DNA from: Limimaricola soesokkakensis
Lineage (GTDB): Bacteria > Pseudomonadota > Alphaproteobacteria > Rhodobacterales > Rhodobacteraceae
Assembly (NCBI RefSeq): GCF_900172345.1
Contig: NZ_FWFY01000011.1
Coordinates: 85,091-149,090, forward strand
DNA length: 64,000 nt
Direction of reading: 5' to 3'
A model generated the notes under the pieces. That model was not told the DNA's origin. It was given only the letters and a program-made list of their open reading frames with translations, and searched no databases. Below, in pieces: positions 21,856-32,182 of the stretch (positions are counted from its first letter, which is position 1; every line of letters starts with the position of its first letter). The position numbers were made by a program, and so were the translations under genes.

Positions 21856-22827
21856 TCAGGCGTCGATATTGGCGAACTGCGTGCCCGCCTTCGGGTCGTC
21901 CTTCTTGTCCCAGTCGCGCTTCACGCCGAGCATCAGCACGATGTTCTTTGCGACGTAGATCGAGGAATAGGTCCCGACCAGAACGCCCCAGAAGATCGCG
22001 AAGACAAAGCCACGGATCACGTCACCGCCCAGCACGATCAGCGCCAGGAGCGCCAGAAGCGTGGTACCGGAGGTCATCACGGTCCGGCTCAGTGTCTCAT
22101 TGGCCGAAAGGTTCAGCAGGTCGCGCAGCGGCATGGTCTTGTACTTGCGCAGGTTCTCGCGGGCCCGGTCGAACACCACCACGGTGTCGTTGATCGAGTA
22201 GCCGACGATGGTCAGCAGCGCCGCGATGATCGCGAGGTCGAACTTGATCTGGATCGCCGCGAACAGGCCGATGGTGAGCACAACGTCATGCACCAGCGCC
22301 GCGATGGCGCCCACCGCGAACTGCCATTCGAAGCGCAGCCAGATGTAGAACAGGATCGCCACGAGCGAACCCAGAACCGCGAAGATCGCGGACTGGATCA
22401 ACTCGCCCGAGACCTTCGGGCCGACGCTCTCGACGCTCGGAAAGGTGATGGTCGGATCGACGCCTTGCAGCGCCGTCTCGACCGCGGCGATGGTCTCGGC
22501 GCTGACGGCTTCAGCGCCTTCCTGCGCCTGGATCCGTACCGAGGCCACGTTCTTGTCATCGCCAAAAGACGGATCGAAGACCTCGGTGATGATGACGTCG
22601 CCCAGATCCAGCGGCGCGATCGCCTGGCGGTAGGCCGCGACGTCGACCGGGCTCTCGGCCTCGGTGCGGATCGTGGTGCCACCCTGGAAATCGATGCCGA
22701 AATTCAGCCCCATCGCGAAGAACAGCACGACGCTGGCGATCATCGCCACGATCGAGGCGCCGAAGGTGATCCGCGCAGCGCGGAAGAAATCGATCTTGGT
22801 GTCGTCGGGTACGATGCGCAACCGCAT
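21856..22827 (-). CDS. secF: Protein translocase subunit SecF
   Basis: A 323-residue six-helix RND-related inner-membrane protein. With SecD it uses the proton gradient to pull secreted proteins through SecYEG. The features are the first helix followed by GLNFGIDFQGGTTIR, a periplasmic domain, and the C-terminal block VGYSINDTVVVFDRARENLR. The start at 22827 lies one base past the secD stop, so the two are coupled. Confidence 0.97.
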   Translation of the reverse strand: MRLRIVPDDTKIDFFRAARITFGASIVAMIASVVLFFAMGLNFGIDFQGGTTIRTEAESPVDVAAYRQAIAPLDLGDVIITEVFDPSFGDDKNVASVRIQAQEGAEAVSAETIAAVETALQGVDPTITFPSVESVGPKVSGELIQSAIFAVLGSLVAILFYIWLRFEWQFAVGAIAALVHDVVLTIGLFAAIQIKFDLAIIAALLTIVGYSINDTVVVFDRARENLRKYKTMPLRDLLNLSANETLSRTVMTSGTTLLALLALIVLGGDVIRGFVFAIFWGVLVGTYSSIYVAKNIVLMLGVKRDWDKKDDPKAGTQFANIDA

Positions 22828-22828
22828 G

Positions 22829-24493
22829 TCAGACCTCGATTGTTTTGGGACGACGGCGTTCGAACCAGATCACGATCAACAGACGCGTCACGAAGATCGC
22901 GGTGAAGACCGAGGTCAGGATGCCGAGGCCGAGGGTGACGGCGAAACCCCGCACCGGGCCGGAGCCCACGAGAAACAGGATCAGCGCGGTGATCAAGGTG
23001 GTGACGTTGCCGTCGAGGATCGCCGAAAGCGCCTTTTCGTAACCCAGATCGATGGCACGGGCCGGGCCCCGCGCGGTCTTGAGTTCCTCGCGGATCCGCT
23101 CGTAGACCAGCACGTTCGCGTCCACCGCCATGCCCATGGTGAGCACGATGCCGGCGATACCCGGCAGGGTCAGCGTGGCGCCGAGGATCGACAGCACCGC
23201 GAAGATCAGGATCATGTTGATGGTCAGCGCCACGGTGGCGAAGATGCCGAACAGCCCGTAGGTCAGGATCATGAAGACCACGACGGCGAGCGCGCCGACG
23301 ATGGCGGCGATCTTGCCGGCCGCGATGCTGTCGGCACCAAGCTCCGGCCCGATCGTCCGCTCCTCGAGGAACTCTAGCCCTGCCGGCAGCGCGCCGGCAC
23401 GCAGCAGCACGGCAAGCTGGGTCGATTCCTCGACCGTGAAGTTGCCGGTGATGATGCCCGATCCGCCGGGAATGTGGCTCTGGATGACGGGGGCGGAGAT
23501 CACCTCCTCGTCGAGCACGATGGCGAAGGGCGAGCCGATGTTCTCGGCCGTGTAGTCGCCGAAGGCGCGGGCGCCGGTCGGATTGAAACGGAAGTTCACC
23601 GCCGGGCGGCCGTTCTGGTCGAAGGCGGGCTGCGCGTCGACCAGCTCCTCGCCCGACACCACGGGGTTGCGCTCGAGGATGTAATACACGCCCTGCTCGT
23701 CGAGCGAGGGCAGGATCTCGTTGTTGGGGCCGGGGCTTTCATTGGCGTCGCTGGTCCGCGACACGACCGGCTGGAAGGTCAGCTGCGCGGTGGTGCCGAT
23801 GATCTCCTTGACCTCTTCGGCCGAGCCCACGCCAGGCACCTCGATCAGGATGCGGTCCTCGCCCTGGCGCTGGATGGTGGGTTCGCGGGTGCCGACCTCG
23901 TCGATCCGGCGGCGCACGATCTCGAGCGCCTGGCGGATGGTGCGGTCGTCGGTGGCGGCGCGCTCGGCCTCGCTCAGCGTGACGATGATCTCGGCGCCGT
24001 CGGCGCGCACCTCGATGTCGTCGGCGCCGCCGCCGGTCAGGCTGGTGATCGGGGTGGCGAGGCCGCGCACAATTTCGAGCGCGGCGGCCGCCTGATCGGC
24101 GTTGGAGATGCGCACCCGCAACTCGGTCGGATCGCCGCCCTCTTCGCGGGTGACGAAGCCCACCGTGTCACGCTGGGCCGCGAGCGCGTCGCGCACATCG
24201 GGCCACATCGCCTCCATGCGCGCGGCATAGACCTCTTCGACCTGCACCTCGGCCAGAAGATGGGCGCCGCCCCTCAGGTCGAGCCCGAGATTGACGAGGC
24301 CCGAGGGCATCCATTCAGGCCAGAGGCCGGCATCGGCCTCGAGCTCGGCATTGGTCTGGCCGGTCTCGATCACGGCACGGGCGTCGTTCGCGGTCTCGAC
24401 CCTGTCGTAGAACAGGTTCGGCGTCGCGAAAAACAGCCCGCCCAGGCAGACCAGCCAGATCAGCACCCGGCGCCAGGTGGAGATGTGCATCAT
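22829..24493 (-). CDS. secD: Protein translocase subunit SecD
   Basis: A 554-residue partner of SecF. The N-terminal helix is followed by the P1 region (GLVNLGLDLRGGAHLLAEV), a large periplasmic part, then five C-terminal helices with MAVDANVLVYERIREE. Two Met codons open the frame (24493, 24490). Length is within the range for alphaproteobacterial SecD. It lies between yajC and secF in the usual order. Confidence 0.97.
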   Translation of the reverse strand: MMHISTWRRVLIWLVCLGGLFFATPNLFYDRVETANDARAVIETGQTNAELEADAGLWPEWMPSGLVNLGLDLRGGAHLLAEVQVEEVYAARMEAMWPDVRDALAAQRDTVGFVTREEGGDPTELRVRISNADQAAAALEIVRGLATPITSLTGGGADDIEVRADGAEIIVTLSEAERAATDDRTIRQALEIVRRRIDEVGTREPTIQRQGEDRILIEVPGVGSAEEVKEIIGTTAQLTFQPVVSRTSDANESPGPNNEILPSLDEQGVYYILERNPVVSGEELVDAQPAFDQNGRPAVNFRFNPTGARAFGDYTAENIGSPFAIVLDEEVISAPVIQSHIPGGSGIITGNFTVEESTQLAVLLRAGALPAGLEFLEERTIGPELGADSIAAGKIAAIVGALAVVVFMILTYGLFGIFATVALTINMILIFAVLSILGATLTLPGIAGIVLTMGMAVDANVLVYERIREELKTARGPARAIDLGYEKALSAILDGNVTTLITALILFLVGSGPVRGFAVTLGLGILTSVFTAIFVTRLLIVIWFERRRPKTIEV

Positions 24494-24530
24494 GTCGTTC
24501 GTCCTCTGGCGCGGGGCCGGATTAGGAAGA

Positions 24531-24815
24531 TCAGGCCTTGGCCGGTTCGGTCTTCGAAGTCACGGTGGCGATGGTCGAGCGGACCACGCGAACGTTGACG
24601 CCCTGCGCGATCTCGACCTCGATCTCGTTGCTGTCGTCGCGGACCTTGACCACCTTGCCGATCACACCGCCCTGGGTGATCACCTGGTCGCCGCGGCGCA
24701 GCGCCGCCACCATCTTCTGGTGCTCTTTCAGCTTCTTCTGCTGCGGGCGGATCAGGAAGAACCACATGATCGCGAAGATCAGGATCAGCGGGATGAAAGA
24801 TTCGATGCCTTGCAT
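24531..24815 (-). CDS. yajC: Preprotein translocase subunit YajC
   Basis: A 94-residue single-pass membrane protein (SFIPLILIFAIMWFFLIRPQ) followed by a small SH3-like domain (QVITQGGVIGKVVKV). It belongs to the SecDF-YajC complex. The start MQGIESFI at 24815 matches the family; the frame stays open upstream but that part is not protein-like. It is the first gene of the minus-strand run through ccmG. Confidence 0.96.
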   Translation of the reverse strand: MQGIESFIPLILIFAIMWFFLIRPQQKKLKEHQKMVAALRRGDQVITQGGVIGKVVKVRDDSNEIEVEIAQGVNVRVVRSTIATVTSKTEPAKA

Positions 24816-25015
24816 GGCGGTCCTTTGCGTCGGTCCGGGGCGCGCGCTGTTTGCGAGCCTTTGAAAAAGTCGCGGCACCCTACTGCCGGGTCCGGTGATT
24901 GTCCACCGCGGCCCCGGCGTCGCGCGGGGCCGGTTTCGCGGTTCACAAGGGCGGGCGTTTCGGTCCATATGGGCGCGGCCCCCGGGCCCTGAAACCCCCT
25001 ATCACGGACGAGACA

Positions 25016-26314
25016 ATGCACGACATCCGCGCCATCCGCGACAATCCCGACGCCTTCGACGCCGCCCTGGCCCGCCGCGGGGTGTCTCCGGTGTCGTCGC
25101 AGATCCTGGCGCTCGATGACGCGCGCCGGGCCAAGATCCACGCCGCCGAGACCGCCAAGGCCGACCAGAACCGCGCCTCGAAGGAAGTCGGCGCCGCCAA
25201 GGGTCGCGGCGACGAGGCCGAGTTCGAGCGGCTGCGCGCCCTGGTGGCCGAAAAGAAGGCCGAGATCGCCCGGCTGAACGACGAGGCGCAGGCCGAGGAC
25301 GAAGCGCTGCGGCAGCTGTTGCTGACCATCCCCAACTTGCCTGCCGATGACGTGCCCGCCGGCACCAGCGAGGACGACAACGTCGAGATCAAGCGCCACG
25401 GCACGCCGCGGCAGTTCAACTATGCCCCCAAGGAGCATTACGAACTGCCCGCCGTGCAGGACGGCATGGATTTCGAGGTCGCGGCCAAGCTCTCGGGCTC
25501 GCGCTTCGTGGTGCTGTCGGGCGGGGTCGCGCGGCTGCACCGGGCCCTGGCTCAGTTCATGCTCGACACTCATGTCGAGGAGCACGGGCTGACCGAGACG
25601 ATGACCCCGGTGCTGGTCCGGGAAGAGGCGATGTACGGCACCGGCCAGCTGCCGAAATTCGGCGAGGACAGCTACCAGACCACCACCGGCTGGTGGCTGA
25701 TCCCGACCGCCGAGGTGACGCTGACCAACCTCGTGGCCGATGCGATGATCGAGGCATCTTACCTGCCGCGCCGCTACGTGGCCGACACCCAGTGTTTCCG
25801 CTCGGAAGCCGGCAGCGCCGGGCGTGACACCTCCGGCATGCTGCGCCAGCATCAGTTCGAGAAAGTCGAGATGGTCTCGGTGACGCATCCCGGCGAGTCG
25901 GATGCCGAGCAGCAGCGGATGCTGGGTTGCGCCGAGGCAATCCTCGAGAAGCTGGGCCTGCCCTACCGCACCATGTTGCTCTGCGCGGGCGACATGGGCG
26001 CTGGCGCGCGGCGGACCTATGACATCGAGGTCTGGCTGCCCGGCCAAGACCGCTACCGCGAGATCAGCTCGGTCTCGACCTGCGGCGATTACCAGGCGCG
26101 GCGAATGAACGCGCGATTCCGCCCCGAGGGTGGTGCCAAGCCCGAATTCGTTCATACGCTGAACGGATCGGGCCTCGCGGTGGGGCGCACCCTGATCGCG
26201 GTGCTCGAGAACGGTCAGGAAGAGGATGGCTCGGTGACGCTGCCCGAGGTACTGCATGGCTATCTCGGTGGCCGCAACCGGCTTTCGGCGACCGGCGAAC
26301 TGATCCGCGATTGA
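25016..26314 (+). CDS. serS: Seryl-tRNA synthetase
   Basis: A 432-residue class II synthetase. The N-terminal coiled-coil arm that holds the tRNA-Ser variable loop covers about residues 25-105. Class II motif 2 is visible ([16 protein letters not shown]...QFEKVEMV), and motif 3 is [18 protein letters not shown]. The start [11 protein letters not shown] at 25016 is canonical, with GGACGAGA before it. It is divergent from yajC. Confidence 0.97.
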   Translation: MHDIRAIRDNPDAFDAALARRGVSPVSSQILALDDARRAKIHAAETAKADQNRASKEVGAAKGRGDEAEFERLRALVAEKKAEIARLNDEAQAEDEALRQLLLTIPNLPADDVPAGTSEDDNVEIKRHGTPRQFNYAPKEHYELPAVQDGMDFEVAAKLSGSRFVVLSGGVARLHRALAQFMLDTHVEEHGLTETMTPVLVREEAMYGTGQLPKFGEDSYQTTTGWWLIPTAEVTLTNLVADAMIEASYLPRRYVADTQCFRSEAGSAGRDTSGMLRQHQFEKVEMVSVTHPGESDAEQQRMLGCAEAILEKLGLPYRTMLLCAGDMGAGARRTYDIEVWLPGQDRYREISSVSTCGDYQARRMNARFRPEGGAKPEFVHTLNGSGLAVGRTLIAVLENGQEEDGSVTLPEVLHGYLGGRNRLSATGELIRD

Positions 26315-26382
26315 TTGCCTCTCGCCGCCGAAATTCGCGCCGCCCGATTGAACCACCGGGCGGCGCGATGCGTAGTGAGGGC

Positions 26383-27087
26383 ATGAAAACCCTCATCTCA
26401 TGGGCCGTTCTCGCCCTTTCCCTCGCCTTTGCGGCGGCGCCCCTCGTGACCTCGCCCTTCACCGGCTTCACCGCCGACCAGCTGCCCAACCCGCAGATCG
26501 ACCCGCCGGTGCAGCCCGCGGGCTGGGCCTTCTCGATCTGGGGGCTGATCTATCTCTGGCTCATCACTTCCGCAGGCTACGGTCTTTGGCGTCGCGCGGC
26601 AGCCGAGGACTGGCACCGCATGCGGCTGCCGCTTCTGGTCGCGCTCGCGGTGGGCGTGCCATGGCTCGCCATCGCGAATGCCAGCGCGATCTGGGCCACG
26701 ATCACGATCTTCATCATGGCAGCCGGCGCCATCGGTGCGTTTCTGGCCGCGCCGGAACGGGACGTCTGGCTCGCCCGGGTGCCGATGGGGCTTTTTGCCG
26801 GCTGGCTTTCGGCCGCGAGCTTCGTGTCGCTGGGCTCCACGGCGGCGGGCTACGGTCTGTTCATGGGGCAAACCGGCTGGGCGATCCTGTGTGTGATCCT
26901 CGCCACGTTGCTGGCGCTCGTGGTGCAGTCGCGGCGACCGCGCGCGGCCTCCTACGGGGTGACAGTGGCCTGGGCTTTGTTTGCGATCGTTGTTGCCAAT
27001 GGCTTGAACGTGCCGGGCCTCGTCGCCCTAGCAAGCCTACTGGCCATCCTCGGCGCAGTGGTACTGGCCCGGCGCGTCACATCCTAA
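26383..27087 (+). CDS. TspO/MBR-like tryptophan-rich membrane protein
   Basis: A 234-residue protein with seven or so hydrophobic stretches. Residues about 40-65 contain QPAGWAFSIWGLIYLWL, which resembles the aromatic helix of TspO/MBR proteins, but overall similarity to classic TspO (about 160 residues, five helices) is loose. No ligand or role can be assigned; true TspO binds tetrapyrroles. The start at 26383 follows GAGGG, and an ATG at 26368 is an alternative. It begins 68 bases after serS and ends before a strong terminator. Confidence 0.65.
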   Translation: MKTLISWAVLALSLAFAAAPLVTSPFTGFTADQLPNPQIDPPVQPAGWAFSIWGLIYLWLITSAGYGLWRRAAAEDWHRMRLPLLVALAVGVPWLAIANASAIWATITIFIMAAGAIGAFLAAPERDVWLARVPMGLFAGWLSAASFVSLGSTAAGYGLFMGQTGWAILCVILATLLALVVQSRRPRAASYGVTVAWALFAIVVANGLNVPGLVALASLLAILGAVVLARRVTS

Positions 27088-27116
27088 TGCCGCCTCGACC
27101 AGGCGAATAGACCAAA

Positions 27117-27144
27117 GAAAAGAGCGCCTTGCGGCGCTCTTTTC
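27117..27144. terminator. Bidirectional terminator between TspO-like gene and der
   Basis: Perfect 12-bp palindromic stem (GAAAAGAGCGCC at 27117-27128 with 27133-27144) and loop TTGC. The A-rich and T-rich ends give a tract on both strands. Confidence 0.85.
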
Positions 27145-27147
27145 ACA

Positions 27148-28599
27148 TCAATCCTTGAGATGCTTCCGCAGCCTCGAAGGCTGCGCCTTCTTGCGGTTCT
27201 GGAACGGATTCTTCTTGCCCTGATCACGCAGGAACAGCCGGATCGGCGTTCCCGGCATGTCAAAGTCGTTCCGCAAGCCATTGACCAAGTAACGAGAATA
27301 GCTCTCGGGCACCGCATCGGGATGCGAAGTCATCACCACGAAAGCCGGGGGCCGGGTCTTGACCTGGGTCACGTAGCGCATCTTGATGCGGCGGCCGCCC
27401 GGTGCGGGCGGCGGGTGCTGCTCCAGCATGCCGACCAGCCAGCGGTTAAGCTGCGCGGTCGAGACGCGACGGTTCCAGACTTCGTGCGCCCGCAGGATCG
27501 CGTCGTGCAGCCGCTCGAGGCCGCGGCCGGTCTTGGCCGAAACCGTCACCAGAGGCGCGCCACGCAGCTGCGGCAGCAGCCGCTCGAAGCTCTCCTTCAG
27601 CTCGCGCAGCTTGTCCTGCTTCTCGTCCTCGAGGTCCCACTTGTTCACCGCGATCACCACGGCGCGGCCCTCGCGCTCGGCCAGATCGGCGATGCGAAGG
27701 TCCTGCTGCTCGAAGGGGATTTCCACGTCGAGAAGCACCACCACGACCTCGGCGAACTTCACCGCCCTCAGGCCGTCGGACACCGAAAGCTTCTCGAGCT
27801 TTTCCTGAACCTTGGCCCGCTTTCGCATGCCCGCCGTATCGAAGATCCGGAACGGCGTGCCGTTCCAGTCGATGGCAAGCGAGATCGCGTCGCGGGTGAT
27901 CCCGGCCTCCGGGCCGGTAAGCAGCCGCTCCTCACCAAGGATCTTGTTGATCAGCGTCGATTTCCCGGCGTTGGGGCGGCCCACTACGGCCACCTGCAGC
28001 GGCCGATCGGCGGTCGGCGCCCAAGGCGCGTCCTCGTCGGTTTCGCCCTCTTCGTCGACATCGACATCCATCACCGGCGCGTCTTCCTCCGCGCGGGCCT
28101 CGAATTCACCGGCCAGCGGCTCCAGCATCGCCAGAAGCTCGCTCATCCCCTCGCCATGCTCGGCCGAAAGGCCCAGCGGCTCGCCCAGCCCCAGCGAATA
28201 GGCCTCGAGCAGGCCGCTCTGACCGGCGCGGCCTTCGGCCTTGTTGGCGGCGAGGATCACGTGCTTGGCGCGCTTGCGCAGGATGTCGGCAAAGATCTCG
28301 TCGGCCGGCAGCACGCCGGAGCGGGCATCGATCATGAACAGGCAGACATCGGCCATGTCCACCGCGCGCTCGGTCAGACGCCGCATCCGGCCTTGCAGGC
28401 TTTCGTCCGTGGCGATCTCGAGACCGGCGGTGTCGATCACGGTAAAGCGCAGCGGTCCGAGCTTCGCCGGACCCTCGCGCAGGTCGCGGGTGACGCCGGG
28501 CTGGTCGTCCACCAGAGCCAGCTTGCGCCCGACGAGGCGGTTGAACAGCGTGGACTTGCCGACATTGGGCCGTCCGACGATGGCGAGGGTGAAGCTCAT
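27148..28599 (-). CDS. der: Ribosome assembly GTPase Der (EngA)
   Basis: A 483-residue tandem GTPase needed for 50S subunit maturation. The first G domain has [12 protein letters not shown] and the second [12 protein letters not shown], with NKAEG and NKWDLED as their G4 motifs. A KH-like domain ends the protein. An acidic linker (about residues 170-195) separates the G domains. The length is normal. It follows bamB and the TPR gene on the same strand, the usual order. Confidence 0.97.
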   Translation of the reverse strand: MSFTLAIVGRPNVGKSTLFNRLVGRKLALVDDQPGVTRDLREGPAKLGPLRFTVIDTAGLEIATDESLQGRMRRLTERAVDMADVCLFMIDARSGVLPADEIFADILRKRAKHVILAANKAEGRAGQSGLLEAYSLGLGEPLGLSAEHGEGMSELLAMLEPLAGEFEARAEEDAPVMDVDVDEEGETDEDAPWAPTADRPLQVAVVGRPNAGKSTLINKILGEERLLTGPEAGITRDAISLAIDWNGTPFRIFDTAGMRKRAKVQEKLEKLSVSDGLRAVKFAEVVVVLLDVEIPFEQQDLRIADLAEREGRAVVIAVNKWDLEDEKQDKLRELKESFERLLPQLRGAPLVTVSAKTGRGLERLHDAILRAHEVWNRRVSTAQLNRWLVGMLEQHPPPAPGGRRIKMRYVTQVKTRPPAFVVMTSHPDAVPESYSRYLVNGLRNDFDMPGTPIRLFLRDQGKKNPFQNRKKAQPSRLRKHLKD

Positions 28600-28647
28600 C
28601 TCAGGGTCTTTCGCGTGCGGAAGAGGGCCCCATACACCGATTGCGCG

Positions 28648-29952
28648 TCAACGGAAAGCGGCAAGCGACCCGTCGGAGGTGACGACGTAGAGGATCCCCC
28701 CCGCGACCACCGGTGCCGAGGCCGCGCCGCCTTCGATCGGCGTCTCCCGCATCAGCTGCCCGGCCAAGGGATCGAACTCGCGGATCAGGCCATCGGAACC
28801 GGCGACGAGCAGGCGGCCACCGGCAAGGAGCGGGCCGTAATGGGCGATCCGGGTGTCACGGCGCAAGAAACCCTGCGGCGCGCCCTCCGGCAGGTCGACC
28901 CGCCAAAGCGCAGCGCCGGTCGCGGCGTCGAGCCGTACCAGCTGGTTCACGTCGTTTAGCAGGAACAGCGAGCCGCCAGCGGGAACCACGGGCGAGATCG
29001 CTCCGTCGGGCGCGCTCCACAGGGTCTCACCGGTGAAATCGTCGATTGCCGACATCCGGCCGGAGGCATTGCCCACATAGACCCGTCCGTCCTCGAGCAC
29101 CGGATCGCCCGAGATGCCGTTCGCCGCGAGTGCTGCGGCGGCGCCGGGCCGGCGGCCCGCGACCACGGCGGACCATCGTTGGCGACCGCTTTCGGGGAAG
29201 GTGCCGACGACCTCGCCCGAGGTGAAGGGGAACACCGCGAGATCACCAGCCACGGCGGGTCCGGCGCCGCCATCGTAGCGCTGCAGGTCTTCGACCCCCG
29301 AAATCTGCCATTTGACCCGGCCCGTCCGTGCGTCGAGCGCGAGGCCGCGCCCGTCGCGCGATACGGCATAGACGGTGCCATTGGCGACGGCCGGCGCTCC
29401 TGCGCCCGGCGCACCAAGATCTTGTGTCCAGAGCCGGGCCCCGGTTTCGGCGTCGAGCGCCACCAGCTCGCCGAAACCAGTGACAGCGTAAAGCCGCGCC
29501 CCGTCCGTGGCGAGACCGCCGCCCGAGGCCTGGCCGGGCGCGTCGGCGGCCGGCACGAGGGCCCGCTGCCAAAGCAGGGTGCCGTTGGTGCCCAGCGCCG
29601 CAACGCCGGCCTCTGCATCCATGACGAAGACGCGGCCTCCCGCGACGACCGGCTCGGCGGTGATGCGCAGTCGCCGCGTCTCGGCGGCACCGAACCTGGT
29701 ATTGAACAGCGGTGTCAGCTGCGCGCCGAGCGCCGGGTGGGCGATGTCGCGATCCGCGCCGCCACCGCGCTGTGGCCAATCAGCATTGGCGACGGGGGCC
29801 GTGAGCGAAAGGGCTGCAGCGGTGCCGCCTGCCGCTTCGGCAGCGCCGGGGATCGCCACGCCGATGCGCGTGCCGGGCAGCCGTACTTCCGGCTGGCTAC
29901 AGGCCGCAAGAAGGGCCAGCGCCCCCGCTCCGATGACTCCGCTGCGACGCAT
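28648..29952 (-). CDS. bamB: Outer membrane assembly lipoprotein BamB
   Basis: A 434-residue PQQ-type beta-propeller lipoprotein of the BAM complex that folds outer-membrane proteins. The lipobox LLAAC puts the lipidated Cys at residue 18. Repeats with the AxDxxTGxxxW pattern recur (ALDAETGARLWTQDL, AIDDFTGETLWSAPD, RLDAATGAALWRVDL). Length is slightly above the E. coli protein. It lies between the TPR gene and der. Confidence 0.92.
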   Translation of the reverse strand: MRRSGVIGAGALALLAACSQPEVRLPGTRIGVAIPGAAEAAGGTAAALSLTAPVANADWPQRGGGADRDIAHPALGAQLTPLFNTRFGAAETRRLRITAEPVVAGGRVFVMDAEAGVAALGTNGTLLWQRALVPAADAPGQASGGGLATDGARLYAVTGFGELVALDAETGARLWTQDLGAPGAGAPAVANGTVYAVSRDGRGLALDARTGRVKWQISGVEDLQRYDGGAGPAVAGDLAVFPFTSGEVVGTFPESGRQRWSAVVAGRRPGAAAALAANGISGDPVLEDGRVYVGNASGRMSAIDDFTGETLWSAPDGAISPVVPAGGSLFLLNDVNQLVRLDAATGAALWRVDLPEGAPQGFLRRDTRIAHYGPLLAGGRLLVAGSDGLIREFDPLAGQLMRETPIEGGAASAPVVAGGILYVVTSDGSLAAFR

Positions 29953-30008
29953 GACTGCCCCTCGCCCCTATTCGTGGTTACCTGCGACCTGTCCCGGTCG
30001 CTTTTCGA

Positions 30009-30683
30009 TCATTCGGTCGGGGTCGCCGCTGCGGCCGCGTCCTCGGGCGGGACGCCCAGCGCAACCATCAGGCTTGCAGCGCGGTCGCGCAAGTCCGGTG
30101 TCGTCTCGGCATCTTCCATGATGGCGCGCAACTGATCGACGGCCGCGTCCTGCTCGCCCTGTGCGAGCCGGATGAGGGCGATCTGCTCAAGCGCGAGCAT
30201 GCGGAACGGCGCGCCGGGCGCCGACAGCGCCTCGAGCGCCAAGAGCTTGTCCTCGGGCGAGCGGCCGGCATCGATCAGGACCGATTTCAGCGCCGCGAGA
30301 TCGCGGTAGATCTCGGCGACCTCGCCATTGCCGGCCAGCGCATCGAGCGTGGCCACGGCGGCCTCGGCATCACCTGCGGCCTGCTGCTCTGCGGCGAGCG
30401 CCAGTTGCAGGACCACGGCGTCTTCGGATTGCGCCGCGATCGGTGCCAGCGCCTCGGCACGCGCGGCGGCCTCCGGCTCGGCCAGCGCGGCGAGAAGCGC
30501 GTCCCCCCGCGCCTGCGCCTCGGCGGCGATCTGCGACTGGCGCCATTCATAGACCGCTGCGCCGCCGACGATCAGCACGACGATGGCGAGGCCGATCCAG
30601 CCATAGCGCCGCAGCAGGTGGAACAGCCGGTCGCGCCGGACCTCTTCGCTGACCTCGCCGATGAAGCTGTCGGAATTGCTCAC
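30009..30683 (-). CDS. YfgM-like single-pass TPR protein
   Basis: A 224-residue protein with a cytoplasmic N-terminus, one membrane helix (YGWIGLAIVVLIVGGAAVYEW, about 30-50) and a periplasmic Ala-rich TPR domain. The order TPR gene-bamB-der matches the YfgM-BamB-Der neighbourhood of other proteobacteria. YfgM is a periplasmic chaperone partner of SecYEG. The start is GTG at 30683 behind GGGGAGACGAGG; an ATG at 30719 exists but lacks a site that good. Confidence 0.87.
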   Translation of the reverse strand: MSNSDSFIGEVSEEVRRDRLFHLLRRYGWIGLAIVVLIVGGAAVYEWRQSQIAAEAQARGDALLAALAEPEAAARAEALAPIAAQSEDAVVLQLALAAEQQAAGDAEAAVATLDALAGNGEVAEIYRDLAALKSVLIDAGRSPEDKLLALEALSAPGAPFRMLALEQIALIRLAQGEQDAAVDQLRAIMEDAETTPDLRDRAASLMVALGVPPEDAAAAATPTE

Positions 30684-30952
30684 GCCTCGTCTCCCCTTCG
30701 GGTTGCGCCTGAGCGCCATGTCGGATCGGGCCCGTCTTATCGTGAAGCCATGCGCGGGGACAAGGCCCGCGCGGCGACGGCAACTTGCCCCCGTGACCCC
30801 ATGTCGCGTCTACGAAATGTGCATTGAGTAGGATGCCGCCGAATCGTAGTTTGAACCGGACAGTTCAGCGCGTCGCGGCGCTTCGTGCTTTTCCGGCACC
30901 AAGCTATGATCGCCTCGTCGACAGGGCGTGCGGGCGCCCCGAAAGGAACCAG

Positions 30953-32182
30953 ATGAAACTGATCCCTGCCCTCACCGCGATTCTGGTGGCCGGCTTTCTC
31001 TATCTCCTGATCGTCGATCGGGATCGCCTCTACGCCATAGCCCAGATCGACGGCTCGGCTGCCGAGGATACCGGTCCGGCTGAAGCCGAGGACGGCGCGC
31101 CGCAGGTGGGCGTCGTGGCATTGCGCAGCAGGGCACGCGAGGTCGACGATACGGTCGTGCTGCGCGGTCGCACCGAGGCGGCGCGAGAGGTCGAGGTGCG
31201 CGCCGAGACATCCGGCCGGGTGATCTCGGAGCCGCTGCGCAAGGGCGCCTTCGTGGAAACCGGCGAGGCGCTGTGCGAGCTTGATCCAGGCACCCGTGAG
31301 ATCCAGCTTGCCGAAGCGCAGGCCCGGCTGAGCGAAGCCGAAAGCCGCGTGCCCACCGCCCAAGCCGGCAAAGCCGAAGCCGAGGCGCGGCTGCGCGAGG
31401 CCGAAATCAACCTCAGCAATGCGCGGCGACTAAGCCAAGGCGGATACCAGAGCGAGACCTCGGTGATCAGCGCCGAGGCGGCGCTGGAGGCCGCATCCGC
31501 GCAGGTGCAGAGCGCAGAATCGAGCCTCGTCTCGGCCCGCGCCGGGATCGAAGCAGCGCAGGCCGTCGTCGCTTCGGCGCAGCGGGAAATCGACCGGCTC
31601 ATGATCCGCGCGCCCTTCGACGGCCTATTGGAGACGGACACGGCCGAGTTGGGGCTACTGATGCAGACCGGCTCGCCCTGCGCGACCATCGTCCAGCTCG
31701 ATCCGATCAAGCTCGTGGGATTCGTCCCGGAGGTCGACGTCGACGATATCCGTGTCGGCGCCCGGGCCACGGGACGGCTCGCCTCGGGGCAGGCACTGTC
31801 GGGCGAGGTGAGCTTCGTGTCGCGCTCGGCCGACGAGACCACGCGCACCTTCCGGGTCGAGGTCAAGGTGCCCAACCCCGACCTACAGATCCGCGACGGA
31901 CAGACCGCGGAAATTCTCGTCGACACCAATGGCACGGAGGCGCATCTGCTGCCGCAATCGGCGCTGACGCTCGACGATTCGGGCCAGCTCGGGGTCAGGA
32001 CCGTCGGCGGTCCGGAGGCGGCGCCGGTGGCGCGTTTCATGCCGGTGGAATTGCTGCGCGACACGCCCGAGGGCGTGCTGGTGGCAGGGCTCGACCCGGT
32101 GGCGTCGGTCATCGTCGTGGGTCAGGAATACGTGACCGACGGGGTCCGCGTCGCGCCGCGCTACAGGGAGCAGGCGCAATGA
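30953..32182 (+). CDS. RND efflux membrane-fusion protein
   Basis: A 409-residue periplasmic adaptor of an RND pump. An N-terminal membrane helix (about 4-20) is followed by a lipoyl half, a long alpha-hairpin rich in Ala/Glu (about 115-215), the second lipoyl half (MIRAPFDGLLE) and beta-barrel and membrane-proximal domains. The start MKLIPALTAIL at 30953 follows AAAGGA. Its stop overlaps the permease start as ATGA, so both are made together. The substrate is unknown. No outer-membrane channel gene is adjacent. Confidence 0.93.
   Translation: MKLIPALTAILVAGFLYLLIVDRDRLYAIAQIDGSAAEDTGPAEAEDGAPQVGVVALRSRAREVDDTVVLRGRTEAAREVEVRAETSGRVISEPLRKGAFVETGEALCELDPGTREIQLAEAQARLSEAESRVPTAQAGKAEAEARLREAEINLSNARRLSQGGYQSETSVISAEAALEAASAQVQSAESSLVSARAGIEAAQAVVASAQREIDRLMIRAPFDGLLETDTAELGLLMQTGSPCATIVQLDPIKLVGFVPEVDVDDIRVGARATGRLASGQALSGEVSFVSRSADETTRTFRVEVKVPNPDLQIRDGQTAEILVDTNGTEAHLLPQSALTLDDSGQLGVRTVGGPEAAPVARFMPVELLRDTPEGVLVAGLDPVASVIVVGQEYVTDGVRVAPRYREQAQ

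Noticed and set aside
23474..24598. Long plus-strand frame across secD and yajC
   Set aside because: Antisense shadow of well-identified genes; the translation is Arg/Gly/His-rich without any family motif.
27160..28959. 600-codon plus-strand frame opposite der
   Set aside because: Der on the minus strand has all GTPase motifs; the opposite frame shows the usual Leu/Arg/His-rich antisense composition.
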